A model generated the notes under the pieces. It did not search any database. It saw only the letters and a program-made list of their open reading frames with translations, and was not told where the DNA came from. From Cryphonectria parasitica EP155 (Eukaryota; Ascomycota; Sordariomycetes; Diaporthales; Cryphonectriaceae): a DNA stretch of 64,000 nucleotides. The DNA is taken from NCBI RefSeq assembly GCF_011745365.1, contig NW_024468911.1:676759-740758 (forward strand). The letters are read 5' to 3'. Shown here one piece after another: positions 22,795 through 34,073 of this stretch; the stretch's first letter is position 1; the number at the start of each line of letters is the position of its first letter. A program made the position numbers and the translations under genes.

Positions 22795-24880
22795 ATGGCA
22801 TCGATCCCTGTGATCATTGGCGTGGCTGATGTCAAGAACAAAACGGGCCAGCACAAGGAGCCTGCGAATCTCATGCTTGAGGCTATCCTATCTGCAATAG
22901 AGGATACCTGCTCCCCAAAGGACCAGCTCAGATCCCAGATAGATGCCATCGACGTGGTGAGGACGTGGACATGGGCCTACGCAGATCTTCCCGGGCTTCT
23001 ATCCGAGAAGCTGGGCCTTAGGCAGAGACCAAAATGGACGCGTTATACCGCAACCCATGGTGGAAATCAACCTGCAAAGCTGGTGGACGAGGCTGCTGTG
23101 CGCATCGCCAGAGGAGAGACGACAGTGGCGGTTGTGACAGGAGGTGAAGCCCTGGCTTCATGTGAGAGCCCCCCCCCCCCTCCTTCTCTTTTCCCACTTA
23201 GCGAATTGCCAGAAATGAGCCGCTGATACTGATTGTTCTGCTGCTTGTGGTCAGTGACTGCAAGCGCAAGGGCAGGCATTGCAGAGCCACCAGGCTGGAC
23301 CAAGCCTGACACTCCGGTCCAGGACGTGTTCTCACCATCGACCGTGGATCTGGGGCAAGGTGGGTGTTCTCCTTTTATGACCAGACATGCACACACACAC
23401 AAGAGCCTTCAGACTCCTCACACAGCTGCAATTAGAGAATATCGGTGGCATACATTCCATCGGCGCCCCAATACACATATACCCCCTTTACGAAAATGCA
23501 TTCCGTGCACACCGTGGACAGACACCTCGTGAGAACAACGACGAGTCGGCCAGTTTATACGCAGATTTCGCCAAGGTTGCCGCGGAGAACCAATACTCAT
23601 GGAACTATGGAAAACAACCCACCAGCAAGGAAGAAATAGGGACCGTATCCCGCAGGAACAGGATGATTTGTTCACCTTGTAAGTAATGAAGCCTCCCAGA
23701 GGGCAGAAACAAATCCGCAGTTTCTTGGCTTGGGGATTTCCTAGCTAATATGTTGAGACGCTAGATCCACTGCTCATGAACGCCTTCAACACCGTCAACC
23801 TGGCCGCTGCTTGCATACTCACTTCTGTCGAGAAGGCAAAGGAGCTTGGTGTTCCCGAGGAGAAGTGGATATATCCTCTAGGAGGGGCCGGGAGGAAGGA
23901 GAGGGAGCATTGTATGTCTTCTTGGATATGACAATTACCTTTTGCATCATATAGACTGACACATTGAAAAGTCTGGGAGCGTCCCAATTTCTTCCATAGC
24001 GAAGCGATATCCTTGGCGCTGGACGACTGTATGGCATCATCAGGAGTCAAAATTGATGACATTGATGCTCTTGACTTGTACTCGTAAGTGTCATGCTTCA
24101 CCGCTGTTGCTATTCTTTCTTCACAGACCAGTGGTTCACAGGGTGCTCTCTACAGATGCTTCCCCATTGTCCCTAAGCTCGCATGTCATCATCTCGGTCT
24201 GCCGGTCCTCAACCCTATCAAGCCCCTTACTCTACTGGGGGGGTTGACATCTTTCGGAGGTGCAGGGAATAACTACTCGATGCACGTATGTACTACTTCT
24301 TGTCCCCCCCCCCTCTAATGCTCCACGGTAAGAGGCGTGCTGAAATATTCTCTTCAGGCCATCACCGAGATGTGCCGCCAGATCAGACACGGCAAGTTTC
24401 GGAAGGGGCTGGTGCTTGCTAATGGCGGGGTTCTCTCGTATCAACATGCCATCTGTCTATCTTCAGTATCGAGAGGGCATGGCTCGTTCTATCCAGACAG
24501 CCGTGTGAGTTCGGACGCGGTTGTTGATGAGCCAGCTCCGACGGTCGAGACCTTTGCAGAAGGAGAAGCACTTATCGAGGTCTGCCTGATCCCCTTCAAG
24601 GCCATCTGGAATAAGCAAGCCACACAGACTGACACGGAAGCAGACGTACACTGTTGAATTCGGCCGCGATGGAAAGCCAGAAACGGCTTTCATTATCGGC
24701 AGACTAGAAGCCAATGGCCGCCGCTTCGTTGCGAACCACGGAGACCAGCGGACGCTGCAACGAGTCTCCTCTGCGCTCGAAGAGCAGGTCGGCAAGAAGG
24801 GCTATGTGTCGATCATGCGCACGAGCAAGGGCGAGCCGGAACGGAACCTCTTCTTTTTGGGACCCAAGCCGGGATTGTAG
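22795..24880 (+). CDS. Thiolase-like protein with C-terminal thiolase add-on domain
   Basis: Eight exons are read: 22795-23161, 23255-23359, 23436-23678, 23765-23911, 23972-24083, 24156-24285, 24358-24579 and 24644-24880. All phases agree and give 520 aa. The N-terminus MASIPVIIGVADVKNKTGQ and the blocks DLYSCFPIVPKLACHHLGLP and GGLTSFGGAGNNYSMHA match the thiolase-like (type 1) family annotated as acetyl-CoA acetyltransferases. The last ~100 residues (ETYTVEFGRDGKP, GRLEANGRRFVAN) match the extra beta domain of that family. The enzyme is expected to act on acyl-CoA in Claisen-type condensation or cleavage, with the substrate unknown. Two introns carry C homopolymers (12 and 10). The last intron uses an unusual GTCTGC donor. 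No clear peroxisomal targeting tripeptide ends the protein (PGL). Confidence 0.88.
23169..23180. repeat. Poly-C tract (12) in thiolase intron 1
   Basis: The run starts eight bases after the exon 1 end and lies entirely within intron 1. A second run of ten C lies in intron 6 (24304-24313). Confidence 0.85.
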
Positions 24881-26232
24881 ATGTGCTGCTCAACGCCATG
24901 TAGAATTGATGCTAGATTGATAAAGGAAATAAAAAAAATAAAAATATGGCAATCATTGTTGCAACCACTTGTGATATGAAATCTATCACCAAAAGAAAAC
25001 CACACATTTAAATCTTTACCAACCGATCGTACAGTCACCAGTTTTCCTATTTCCCATGTCTCAAACATTCAGCAATCAAGTTCTGCCACAAATTGAATCT
25101 CATGTGATTTTATGCAATGATCAAGTCGTCAAATTAGTCATTACCTTGCAAGAGACATGGACTATCAATGGGATAGCTGGCTTGGCGTCCTACGAGACCA
25201 CATAATAACAACACTGTTATTATGAACCTGTCACTAGGGTCTGTTTGAGAAAGTCGCACAGAGCCTCTTGGCAGCGTCGCATCTTCCGGTTCGAGCCATA
25301 TTGTAGCACAAAACAATGCACACTCGCCTATAGATGTTAACAAGGGCCCACTTCACAGAAAATCACCCCAAAACGTGAGACTACCAAGGCTACTCAAAAG
25401 TGTTAGAGGCGCAACTTGGCGACTTCCAAGCCGTCAAAGGTTCAAAACGCCAAGAGAGGCCAACGACCACAAAACAAAACTTGGGCACAGATGTTGTTGC
25501 CCGGCCTCTGTGATTGACTGAGGAGGGATTCAACCCATCGATTGCATTAATTAGGTAAGTACTGTGATCATCTGTCTTGTTGTCTATGCCCTTGCCAGCC
25601 TCTCCCCTTCTGTCCGTCTCCCAAAGCGTTTCGACCACCCACGGTCCTATAGCGAGACCTGTCACGTCTGAAGTCGCTTTCGGACAAGATCGATCACTGC
25701 CAAGAGGAAAAAACACTCAGAAATAGAAGCCAAGCACTGCACGATGTTCGCACCTCTTACACACTGATCACTTGGCCTGCCGGAGCTATGACTAGCCGTT
25801 TTGCCGTAGTATTGTTCTTCTTTTGGGGGTGAGATGGTTATGGAAAGACATGAGAGGCCAAGAAAGTAAGCATGCGAGCAAGCAATTGATCGTCGTGAAT
25901 ATATGTTCATGTCATCCCACTTTCCAAAGTCGAAACTGGTTCTCTCTTGGAAAATTATGAGCAGTGCTCCCTTTTTTGCCTTTCGTCAACCTGTCTCTTT
26001 CGTCGATAGATCTGGTATCACTTTTCTTCTTGTTTCGAAGCATAATTCTTAGAATCATTTTTCACAACCCTCTCACTTCTGATACCCCCATCCGTTCGCC
26101 TAGACTGGTATTTTCCCCATATCTGTTCTTTCAAGTATTATTATTGTGGATCTACGTCCGGTTACGATTTCCTCCTTTCAGCGTTAATTACCTGCCCATC
26201 GTACGACGAACCCACCCCAAGACTCAACCAAG
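24881..26232. other. Spacer, 1.35 kb
   Basis: This spacer runs from the 3' end of the thiolase-like gene to the start of the KEX2-type precursor. It is somewhat AT-richer than its surroundings near 24900-25100. The last ~250 bp before 26233 are pyrimidine-rich, a common fungal promoter and leader composition. No gene was seen. Confidence 0.5.
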
Positions 26233-26863
26233 ATGCTTGTCAGATACAGCACCGTCATCGCCATGATGGCCACTGCGGCCATGAGTGCCCCTCTCAACAT
26301 CAACCTTGGCGCTTATTCACCTGCCCTGGTAGTGGGTGATGGTGAAATCTCCTTTGCAGGCCAGCAGGGGGCAGAAGGCATTGTCAACACGCTGGAAGGT
26401 GCCGCTGCTGCAAACAATGCTGCCGTCGCTCAAGGCCAAGCCATTGCTCCTGCTGGAAAGGTTAGAGATCTTGCGGAGTCATCCGCTCTCAACGAGCCAG
26501 TAAGTTGGACCCGTCATCTTCTTTTCTTCTTCTCCCCTCAAACGACCAACCCAAGGTTCACAAACATTGATGCTGATCATGACCACCCACTTGGAACAGG
26601 CGTCCCGTGCTCTCCCAGGTTCTATGAAGGAGCTGGACCCCCGTGAAGAGGAGGAGGAGGAGCAGGAGGAGGCCGCCGTTGTGAAGAGACAAGAGGAGGG
26701 TGGCTTGACCAAACGTCAGGCGGCCGGCTTCGACCGCGCGCTACAATTCGCTGAGGCGGCCTTGACCAAGGGGCCTAAGATTCAGCTCGGCACGGAGGCA
26801 GCTGGTGTTGGCATCCTGGTCGACAACAACCCGACGCCCGCTAGTGCTGTGACAGCGGCATAG
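26233..26863 (+). CDS. Secreted precursor with two Lys-Arg (KEX2-type) sites
   Basis: Two exons (26233-26499 and 26600-26863) join in phase 0 through GTAAGT...GGAACAG to give 176 aa. A signal peptide covers about residues 1-19 (cleavage near MSA/PL). An Ala/Gly-rich pro-region follows, then an acidic stretch (residues 100-113, mostly Glu). VVKR (118-119) and LTKR (127-128) are classic kexin sites, both followed by Gln, which can cyclise to pyroglutamate. Cleavage would release a 48-residue C-terminal peptide (129-176) with no cysteine. I do not recognise the family. The acidic spacer plus paired KR sites suggests a processed secreted peptide, but a simple pro-protein of a secreted structural protein is also possible. 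Confidence 0.75.
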
Positions 26864-28096
26864 GAGGTTTTGCCTCCTTTTTCTTCTTTCTTTATCTGAT
26901 TTTCTCGGTTTTTTCCCCTTTTTTCTCGAGCAGCACGGGCGCCATGTGCACTTTTCATCACATATACGAGGACGGATTCATGGCTGGGGGCGGGGCTTGG
27001 GTTGGGGGGGGGGGTGAAAGGAAAGGGGGTCAGGAGATGAGAGCAGGACAAAGGCGTGTTCCGAAAAACCCGGATGGGATGCTTATGGTTGAGCAGCCAG
27101 CATAACAAAAGACAGTCGCCAGGGAGGGAGATATGAAGTTGGATGGTTTGGGGGCGAAGAGGGCGCTCCGGCCATCTCGGGTGAGGCTCGAGGAAAGGGA
27201 TGAGGTACCTGCATTGGCGTAGGGGCAGCGCATGAGGCGATGATGATTTACTACTGTACGCGAGCATAATATTGCCCATGAATATTGGCCCCATGGTCTG
27301 GGTCCTTTTTAGCAGAACCAACACTGGGCCCACAACATGAATACAGTCATGAGGTTACAATTCCACTTGCCGGGCGCCAAAACATGGAACAAATGGCAGA
27401 ATTATGATTACTACTTATTGATTTCTTCACCCACGGTACTGTGTTCAATGCTGAAACCGGCTATTACTTCCGACTTGGGGTTTTCGAGGAGGGGGTGGCG
27501 ACGCCAGGGAGTTTGGATGTGGCACATCCAACCGTAGGGCACCACCACCTCATGGTGTCAGGTAATGTGTGTAGGGCTGGGTTAACACATTGGGACAGAC
27601 AGTGGGAAACTATTCATATCGTTTCGTTCCTTTGAACAGGGGGTTGGCGTGGCCAGCGTATTAGAGTGGCACCTATTGACCCAAGGAGTCGGACCAGCAC
27701 CAACCAAACTGGAGTTCTACACTTTGAGGATTTAATGCATGCGATCTGACAATAAGGTTGTGAAAAGTTATTGATCCTCCTACCCGTTTTGCACCACCAC
27801 CATCAATCATGATGCATTTTTGCCCCCCTTTTCTTCTCATCCTCGTATCAGCAGCCTGACCCGTTTCGTCTTGGCGGTTGGGTCGAGGGACAGACTATAA
27901 ATCCATAGCCTGCGGGACTATGTAGTGTCACCACACCAAAAAACAAACGAGGCACGCACACACATTATTTGCTGCACCCAGCCCGTTCTGTATTGGGCGC
28001 TTACCAGGGCCCCCTCCTCTTCTTCGAAAGCTGACAGCCAGACTTGTTCTTACGGCCCACTCTTTGTTACATACGCCCTCCCGAGACCTCCGAATG

Positions 28097-28099
<3 letters not shown>

Positions 28100-28127
<28 letters not shown>
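28100..28127. repeat. (CT)n microsatellite
   Basis: About fourteen CT units lie in intergenic DNA. Confidence 0.85.
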
Positions 28128-28130
<3 letters not shown>

Positions 28131-29244
28131 GCTGTGCTCCACGGTTGCTGGCGTTGCGCCTCTATCTTCGAGAAGTCCTCTTTTCTACCTCTGTGTGTTG
28201 TTCTTGTACGATGTCACACGCATCATAAGCCGAGCTTATGTCCAAGGTTCGTCGTATTATTCGTCTAGCACACTTCAACCGACGGGAAACACGGACCCAA
28301 GGCATTTCGGCCCGCTGAGTCTCATTGGACTAGACTAGAAGAATTGTTCCCACCCCAGCCACAAATCATGCATAATAACTTTCTTCTTTTCTTTATGTAG
28401 CATCTACCTGAACTCTCTAATATCTGACATTGCGCCCGCTTCAATTTTGAGAGCGGACTTTTAAGGAAGAGAAAGGAGTACATAAGCAAATGTTGGTAAG
28501 CTGGTCAATGTGGCTTGGCAGCACGATGGACGGTGTGGCTTGACAGGATCAAGTGCGAAGGAAAGAGGGGGGGGAAAAAAAGAGAAGGATGCAGCCACGT
28601 TGTTATCCGTCTTGAGAAGTCAAGTCGTACGTAGTAGAAGTTTGTTTCGATCACAACCCCTCCTTTTTTCCAATCTACTACACCAACATTCATACAGTCA
28701 TAGTCCCGATGTCTCTGAACCACGTGTACAGCAATAAGTATTTGCAGGGAAACAATCCTTGCCGCATTGCAGGAAACCTATACGATCCCAAGAGACGCCC
28801 GAACGCGTAAGCAGGACGGCACGTTGCCAGAAATACCACGAGATGCAGCAGAACAGTTCCGGTTTTTTTCTTCTTTGTTGCTTTCAGCACACAATATGAA
28901 AATCCGGAATAGGGTTTCGGAGCCGAACACACTCGTCCTGGTAAGGTGGCCCCGCTTCAACACTGCACGAGGTCGTGAGGTCCGCTTGTGGTAACATAGG
29001 GGTACACGTGCATTGGTGGGAACGCCACACACGTTGTCCTGCAGCTCGGGCAAACTTTGCACCACATACTTTGGAACTATAACTCAAAACGCAGCAAGAG
29101 AGTAAGAAGACCAAAGATGCCGGGCCTTTCCCCCCCTCTCTCCCATCAAGAATCTCTCAAGAAGAGCCCAAAATGATAGTGTGCTTATGCGCCTGGTTAA
29201 TCTCGCAAAACAGAGAGTAGCTCGAGTCCCATTGTTGGCTCCTT

Positions 29245-29272
29245 CTCCTCCTCCTCCTCCTCCTCCTCCTCC
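29245..29272. repeat. (TCC)n microsatellite
   Basis: About nine TCC/CTC units lie in intergenic DNA. Confidence 0.85.
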
Positions 29273-31023
29273 ACAAGCGGCCACTAAGGCAGGCCAGCCA
29301 AGAGGCCAAAATGTACATGTGCTCAAACCGTGCTGATGAGAGCCCAATTCTCCGGCCTACAGGCGCGTCACTAACTTGTCGCTAATCACACGATAGCTCT
29401 GCATCCTTCTTGCTGAGCAACCTTACATAAAAGGACCGCATGTTGGTGTGGCTTTTCTCTTCCCTCTCATCCAGATAGAGTTCTCGGTAACAAATGTAGT
29501 GCAAGACTTAGTTAGCAAGCGCGATTCGCCACAGAGTATCCCCACCCCTCCTCCTATCCATCTGTCCCCTCGTCTTGGAGTGTAAGACGGGTAGTACCTG
29601 TCTGTAGATGATACCAGAGACGAAGGATACGAGATAGGCAGCGAGCGAGTGGACTGACTACTTGATTGGTGAGTGAGCACTTGCGGCATCACCGGAGGAC
29701 CGCAGGTATTGAGGGCAGATAGTAACCGATGGAATATCAGTATACGCGCGCCCGACGACTCTTCTCATTATCCTGGTAACCAACTAGCCTCTCCAAAGAC
29801 CCATGGCAGGGGAAGTACCTTGTGTAATGATCATTACAAACCTTGGGACCCAATAAGCGGTTCAGCCTCAAGACGCACGCGTGGCTGTTCCACGAAAGGG
29901 GGGGGGGAGGGAAAGGGAGGGGTGGTCAAGGAGGAGGGGCCAAGTCAGGCCCACACACTTCTTGTAGCTTATCTAGGACAAGCTTGAGTTGAGAGTTCAA
30001 GCTTAACTTTCTGAATCTGGGTTCCTGATCCGTATTGATTGGTTATATGCGTGACTATATGTTGTTTCTTTGAGTTCAAGTTTCGAGTCATAACTGGAGA
30101 CAGTGCTTGCTTCTTTGGAATTACGTGGTCAGCAAAGCACTCACCGCAGTCTCACACACACTCTTTCCCTTCGCATTTCAGGTAATTAGAGAGTGTGTTG
30201 TTTCAAGCACTATTGTTTCTTGCAGGGGAACAATAATGGCTTGCCGTTGTCCTTAGTACCTGGCAATTTTTGTTTTGAATCTTGTGCACACGTTCTCATC
30301 CCGGTTCTGTAAGTAATCTGTACTAGACTTGGTATTATCGATCTTGGGACGCACGAGAGTGGCGCCCCCCTCCCTCCTTGAACAACCTTTGTCATCCCCC
30401 GACCTCCGACGACAACATCCTTCCGGACCTTCTGAGCGGGGCGAGAACAAGAGCATTGGCACTGTACCCAAGACCATTTGCTGCAGGAATAAGGGCGGAT
30501 GCATCCTTACCCCAGAGGCCCGTCATGATGATGACGACGACGCCGCGTTTCAACTTGCCAACCGTCCTCTCTCTTCCTCTCTCTGTATGGCTGTTTCGCC
30601 CAACAGCTTGGCGACAGAGGAGAAGGCTGCCTCGGATATTGCAAAGGACCATCAATAGTCGAACCAGAACGGGCTTGAGGCCGTATCGCATGCTGACGCG
30701 CGCGTAAGAGCTGGTGATAGTCTCCTCCTTTTCCGGGCAGCCTCGGGCCCCCAGGCTTCCACAGCTCAACGTCCAAGGTAACGTGCCCATCGACGTTCCT
30801 GATGAGCATCGAAAGCCTTGCTGACCATCATACCAGGTTCCCAGGAGATCATGAGGTCCAGTAAAAGTACTGTTCCCAGGGGAGGCGGCGAAGAACGTGA
30901 GCGTGATCCTCAGGCGGAAAACACTTCTCCCTCTCTCTCTGACTCTATCTTTCTCTTCCGTCGATGCCCATCCATCATCACCACAACCGATGCTGTTATC
31001 AATAATGGGACGCCACGAAAACC

Positions 31024-31030
31024 ATAAATA
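31024..31030 (+). promoter_or_regulatory. TATA-like element upstream of laccase
   Basis: ATAAATA lies about 142 bp upstream of the laccase ATG. It is followed by a pyrimidine-rich stretch and a TTCAAAATG start context. The spacing suits a fungal core promoter, but the motif is short. Confidence 0.35.
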
Positions 31031-31171
31031 CCCAGGTGGCGTCCCCTCCAAGATGCTTCACCTCTCCTGTCTCATCATCATCATCATCTCAAACGGCATC
31101 AAACCATCCTTCCCTCCTCTTCGTTCTTCTGGCATCACGTTCTTTTCTGTTTGGACAATCGTTCTTTCAAA

Positions 31172-32884
31172 ATGAGAGTGCTTCTTCAGTACCTTACGCT
31201 CGTTACGGGCTCTCTTGCCCTCACCCTCCCTTCGGAGAACCATCTTCACCAACTGCAGAGCAAGGCCGAGTCTGGCTTGAAGCCCAGACAGTCCTGTGAT
31301 AACACTGCCACCTCTCGTGACTGCTGGGGTGACTACAGCATCGACACCAACTACTACGTGAGTCTCCACCCCTGGACCCTGGCTCATCCTCTCAAGTACA
31401 TCTGTAGGCCCATCATTTGCTGACCTTGGGCTTTTTGTCATAGGATGTGGTGCCTGTCACTGGAGTGAACCGCGAGTACTGGCTCAATGTCGAGGAAGTC
31501 GATTGTGCGCCCGATGGCTACAATACCACCTGCCTGACCTTCAACGGCACTGTTCCTGGACCAACACTGTTTGTGAGTATCATTGGCTTTGTAGAAAAAA
31601 GCCTTCATTTGAACCAAGATACTGACGTACAAAAACAGGCCGATTGGGGTGACACCTTGACAGTCCATGTAACCAACAACGTTGTCGATAACGGTACGAC
31701 GATCCACTGGCACGGAGTCAGGCAGCTCAACACCGTCTCTCAGGATGGCGTTCCTGGCGTGACGCAGTGCCCCATCGCCCCGGGAGAGACCCTGACCTAC
31801 AACTTCCAGGTCAGCCAGTACGGCAGCACCTGGTACCACAGCCACTTCACTCTCCAGTACGCCCAGGGTCTGTACGGTGGTCTGGTAAGATATCTTGTCC
31901 AATTGGAGGCGGATGTTGTGTGAGGTGAGGATCTCATACTAACGATTCCCAAATATGATTAGGTCCTCAACGGTCCCGCCACAGCAGACTACGATGAGGA
32001 TCTCGGCCCTCTCTTCCTGGCCGACTGGCACCACACCGACGTCTTCGAGCTCTGGGAGACGGCCCGCCTCGGAGCGCCCCCGACCATGCAGAGCGGCCTC
32101 ATCAACGGCACCAACACCTACAACTGCACCAGCGCCGCCGACATGACCTGCCACGGCACCCTGGGCTCCAAGTTCGAGACTGTCTTTGAGGCTGGCACCA
32201 AGTACCGTATCCGTCTCGTCAACGTCGCCACGGACGGGCACTTCCAGTTCTCCATCGACGGGCACGACCTGACCGTGATTGCTACCGACCTCGTCCCTAT
32301 CGTCCCTTACACCACAGACAGCGTTCTGGTCTCCATCGGGCAGCGTGTTGATGTGATTGTTGAGGCCAATGCTGAGGCTGGTGACTATTGGCTCCGCGGA
32401 GGATGGGTTTCTGCCTGCAGCCAGATCAACAACATCGACGACATCAGTACGTTCCCCAAGAAACTCACAGGCTTCTTTTTCTTAGCATTTTTTTGAGCTC
32501 TTGTCCTTGCTTGCTTGCTCCTCACAGAAGAATCATATGAATGCTGACAACTTTGGCCATCCGAACAGCCGGTATTGTCCGCTACGATGCCAGCAGCACG
32601 GCCGACCCGACCAGCACTAGCAACGTGACAGCCAGCACCAGCTGCAGCGACGAGCCCTTTGCCTCTATCGTGCCCCACCTGTCCCTGGATGTGGGCGATA
32701 TTTCGACCGAGGCTGACGAGACGCTGTCCTTTGACGCCGGCTCCGTCTTCACCTGGACCATCAACAACAGCAGCCTGTACCTGAACTGGTCCAACCCGAC
32801 CATCGAGCAGGTCATCTCTGGCGCCGACATCTTCCCCACCGACTACAACGTTGTTGCTGTTGACGTGAGTTGCTCACCATCCAC

Positions 32885-32936
<52 letters not shown>

Positions 32937-33492
32937 CAAAGACTGACATGAGTAAATCATTTCAAGGGACCCGCCAACTCGACCAACTCCTCCGAGTGGG
33001 CACTTCTCGTCATCGAGGACCAGACTGGCTTCGGGTATGTTCCTCCCCTCCCTGCACCATCCCATCACTTCCTTCCCCTTCTCCCGCGCTGACCATGATC
33101 CCCCCCCCCCCCCCTTTGCCAGTATAACCCACCCGATCCATCTTCACGGCCACGACTTCTGGGTCGTCTCCCAGTCCACAGCCGCCTACACCAAGGGCGT
33201 CACCACCCTCACCACCGCCAACCCACCCCGCCGCGACGTCGCATCCCTCCCCGGCAACGGCCACCTCGCCATCGCCTTCAAGCTCGACAACCCGGGCACC
33301 TGGCTGGTCCACTGCCACATCGCCTGGCACGCCTCCCAGGGCCTCTCCCTCGAGTTCGTCGAGAGCGAGAGCCAGATCGTGGGCCTGTCCGTCTCCGACG
33401 ACGACAAGGATACGCTGAGCTCCACCTGTGCTGCTTGGGACCAGTACACCACCACCTCTGAGTACTTTGGCCAGGACGACTCTGGTATCTAG
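31172..33492 (+). CDS. Ascomycete laccase (secreted multicopper oxidase)
   Basis: Seven exons are read: 31172-31357, 31444-31572, 31639-31884, 31963-32446, 32569-32864, 32967-33034 and 33123-33492. All phases agree and give 592 aa. A signal peptide covers about residues 1-18. A pro-region ends in KPRQ, a likely dibasic-type processing point. Copper ligands are complete: HWHG (128-131), HSH (172-174), HPIHLHGH (473-480) and HCHIAWH (533-539). The T1 axial position, ten residues after Cys534, is Leu544. The chain ends DSGI, the C-terminal plug of ascomycete laccases. It should oxidise phenols and reduce oxygen to water outside the cell, in pigment, lignin or detoxification chemistry. Intron 5 carries a long GA repeat, intron 6 a 15-C run, and the 3' UTR a 14-G run. 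Confidence 0.95.
32889..32930. repeat. (GA)n microsatellite in laccase intron 5
   Basis: About twenty GA units sit between donor and acceptor of laccase intron 5 and account for nearly half the intron. Confidence 0.9.
33100..33114. repeat. Poly-C tract (15) in laccase intron 6
   Basis: Fifteen C lie just ahead of the TTTGCCAG acceptor and serve as its pyrimidine tract. Confidence 0.9.
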
Positions 33493-34073
33493 ACGTGGAC
33501 ATGGTGCAGGATCGAGCAGGGGGGGGGGGGGGAGTTACTTTGCTGCTGAAACTTCTTGCATGTTGCTGTTGGGAGTGGGAGGGAGGGAGTCCAAGAGGGC
33601 AACCCTTCCGACGGCCCTTCCATCCACAGGATTGATAAGTGTAAATATTAATTGGCCCTTTGCTTGCCTCTTGTTTTGTCACTCTTTTCTTGTTGCTTGC
33701 TCAGCACTTACTGTCTTTTCTGCACATTCGTTTTTTCGTCTTCTTCTTCTTCTACCTTGGTGTCTGTCTTTCTTTGATGTTGTGGCATCAAAGTGTTGCA
33801 GCGAGTCACGGAGGAAACAGCGGCAGGGGCTTATTTTCCATTTGTGAAAGATTTAGTTTATTGATGTACATAATGAACGAAGAGGAATGCCTGATTTTTT
33901 CCCCCAAGAAATTATTTCCTGCGCCCTGGAGTGATCTTTGAATGCCTGCCGTGAAATATGCGATATCCTGTGCTCCTCCATACGCCTAGAGACGAATGTT
34001 CTGGCCGGAGATCCTGTACCTGTGAAATATGAGATAGCTGGTGATTATAGTAGGACCAACACAACTCATTGAT
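33493..34073. other. Convergent 3' spacer
   Basis: The laccase and CDF transporter genes end toward each other here. The spacer holds their 3' UTRs and nothing else that I can identify. Confidence 0.6.
33519..33532. repeat. Poly-G tract (14) after laccase stop
   Basis: Fourteen G begin 27 bp after the laccase stop codon, so they are probably transcribed in the 3' UTR. Confidence 0.9.

Larger units (their letters stand above)
26864..31171. other. Largest gene-poor spacer, 4.3 kb
   Basis: This spacer lies between the KEX2-type precursor and the laccase. It contains poly-G runs (27004-27014 and 29898-29907), a CT repeat (28100-28127) and a TCC repeat (29245-29272). Many short ORFs overlap on both strands without coding character. 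No tRNA, rRNA or recognisable transposon was found. A non-coding RNA or a very intron-rich gene cannot be excluded. Confidence 0.5.

Noticed and set aside
25280..25300. B-box-like GGTTCGAGCC, possible tRNA
   Set aside because: The flanking bases do not pair as a T stem, and no A box or anticodon arm is found upstream.
26233..26863. Precursor as a dikaritin-type RiPP
   Set aside because: The KR-flanked segments are not repeated copies of one core peptide, and no DUF3328-type modifying genes are nearby.
30392..31051. Minus-strand ORF of 219 codons in the 4.3 kb spacer
   Set aside because: Other frames are also open there, and it shows no domain, signal peptide or splice context. It looks like chance.
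1..33492. Aminotransferase, SDR, transporter, thiolase and laccase as one biosynthetic cluster
   Set aside because: They are spread over 33 kb with housekeeping or unrelated genes between, no PKS, NRPS or terpene core is present, and the SDR is a pseudogene.
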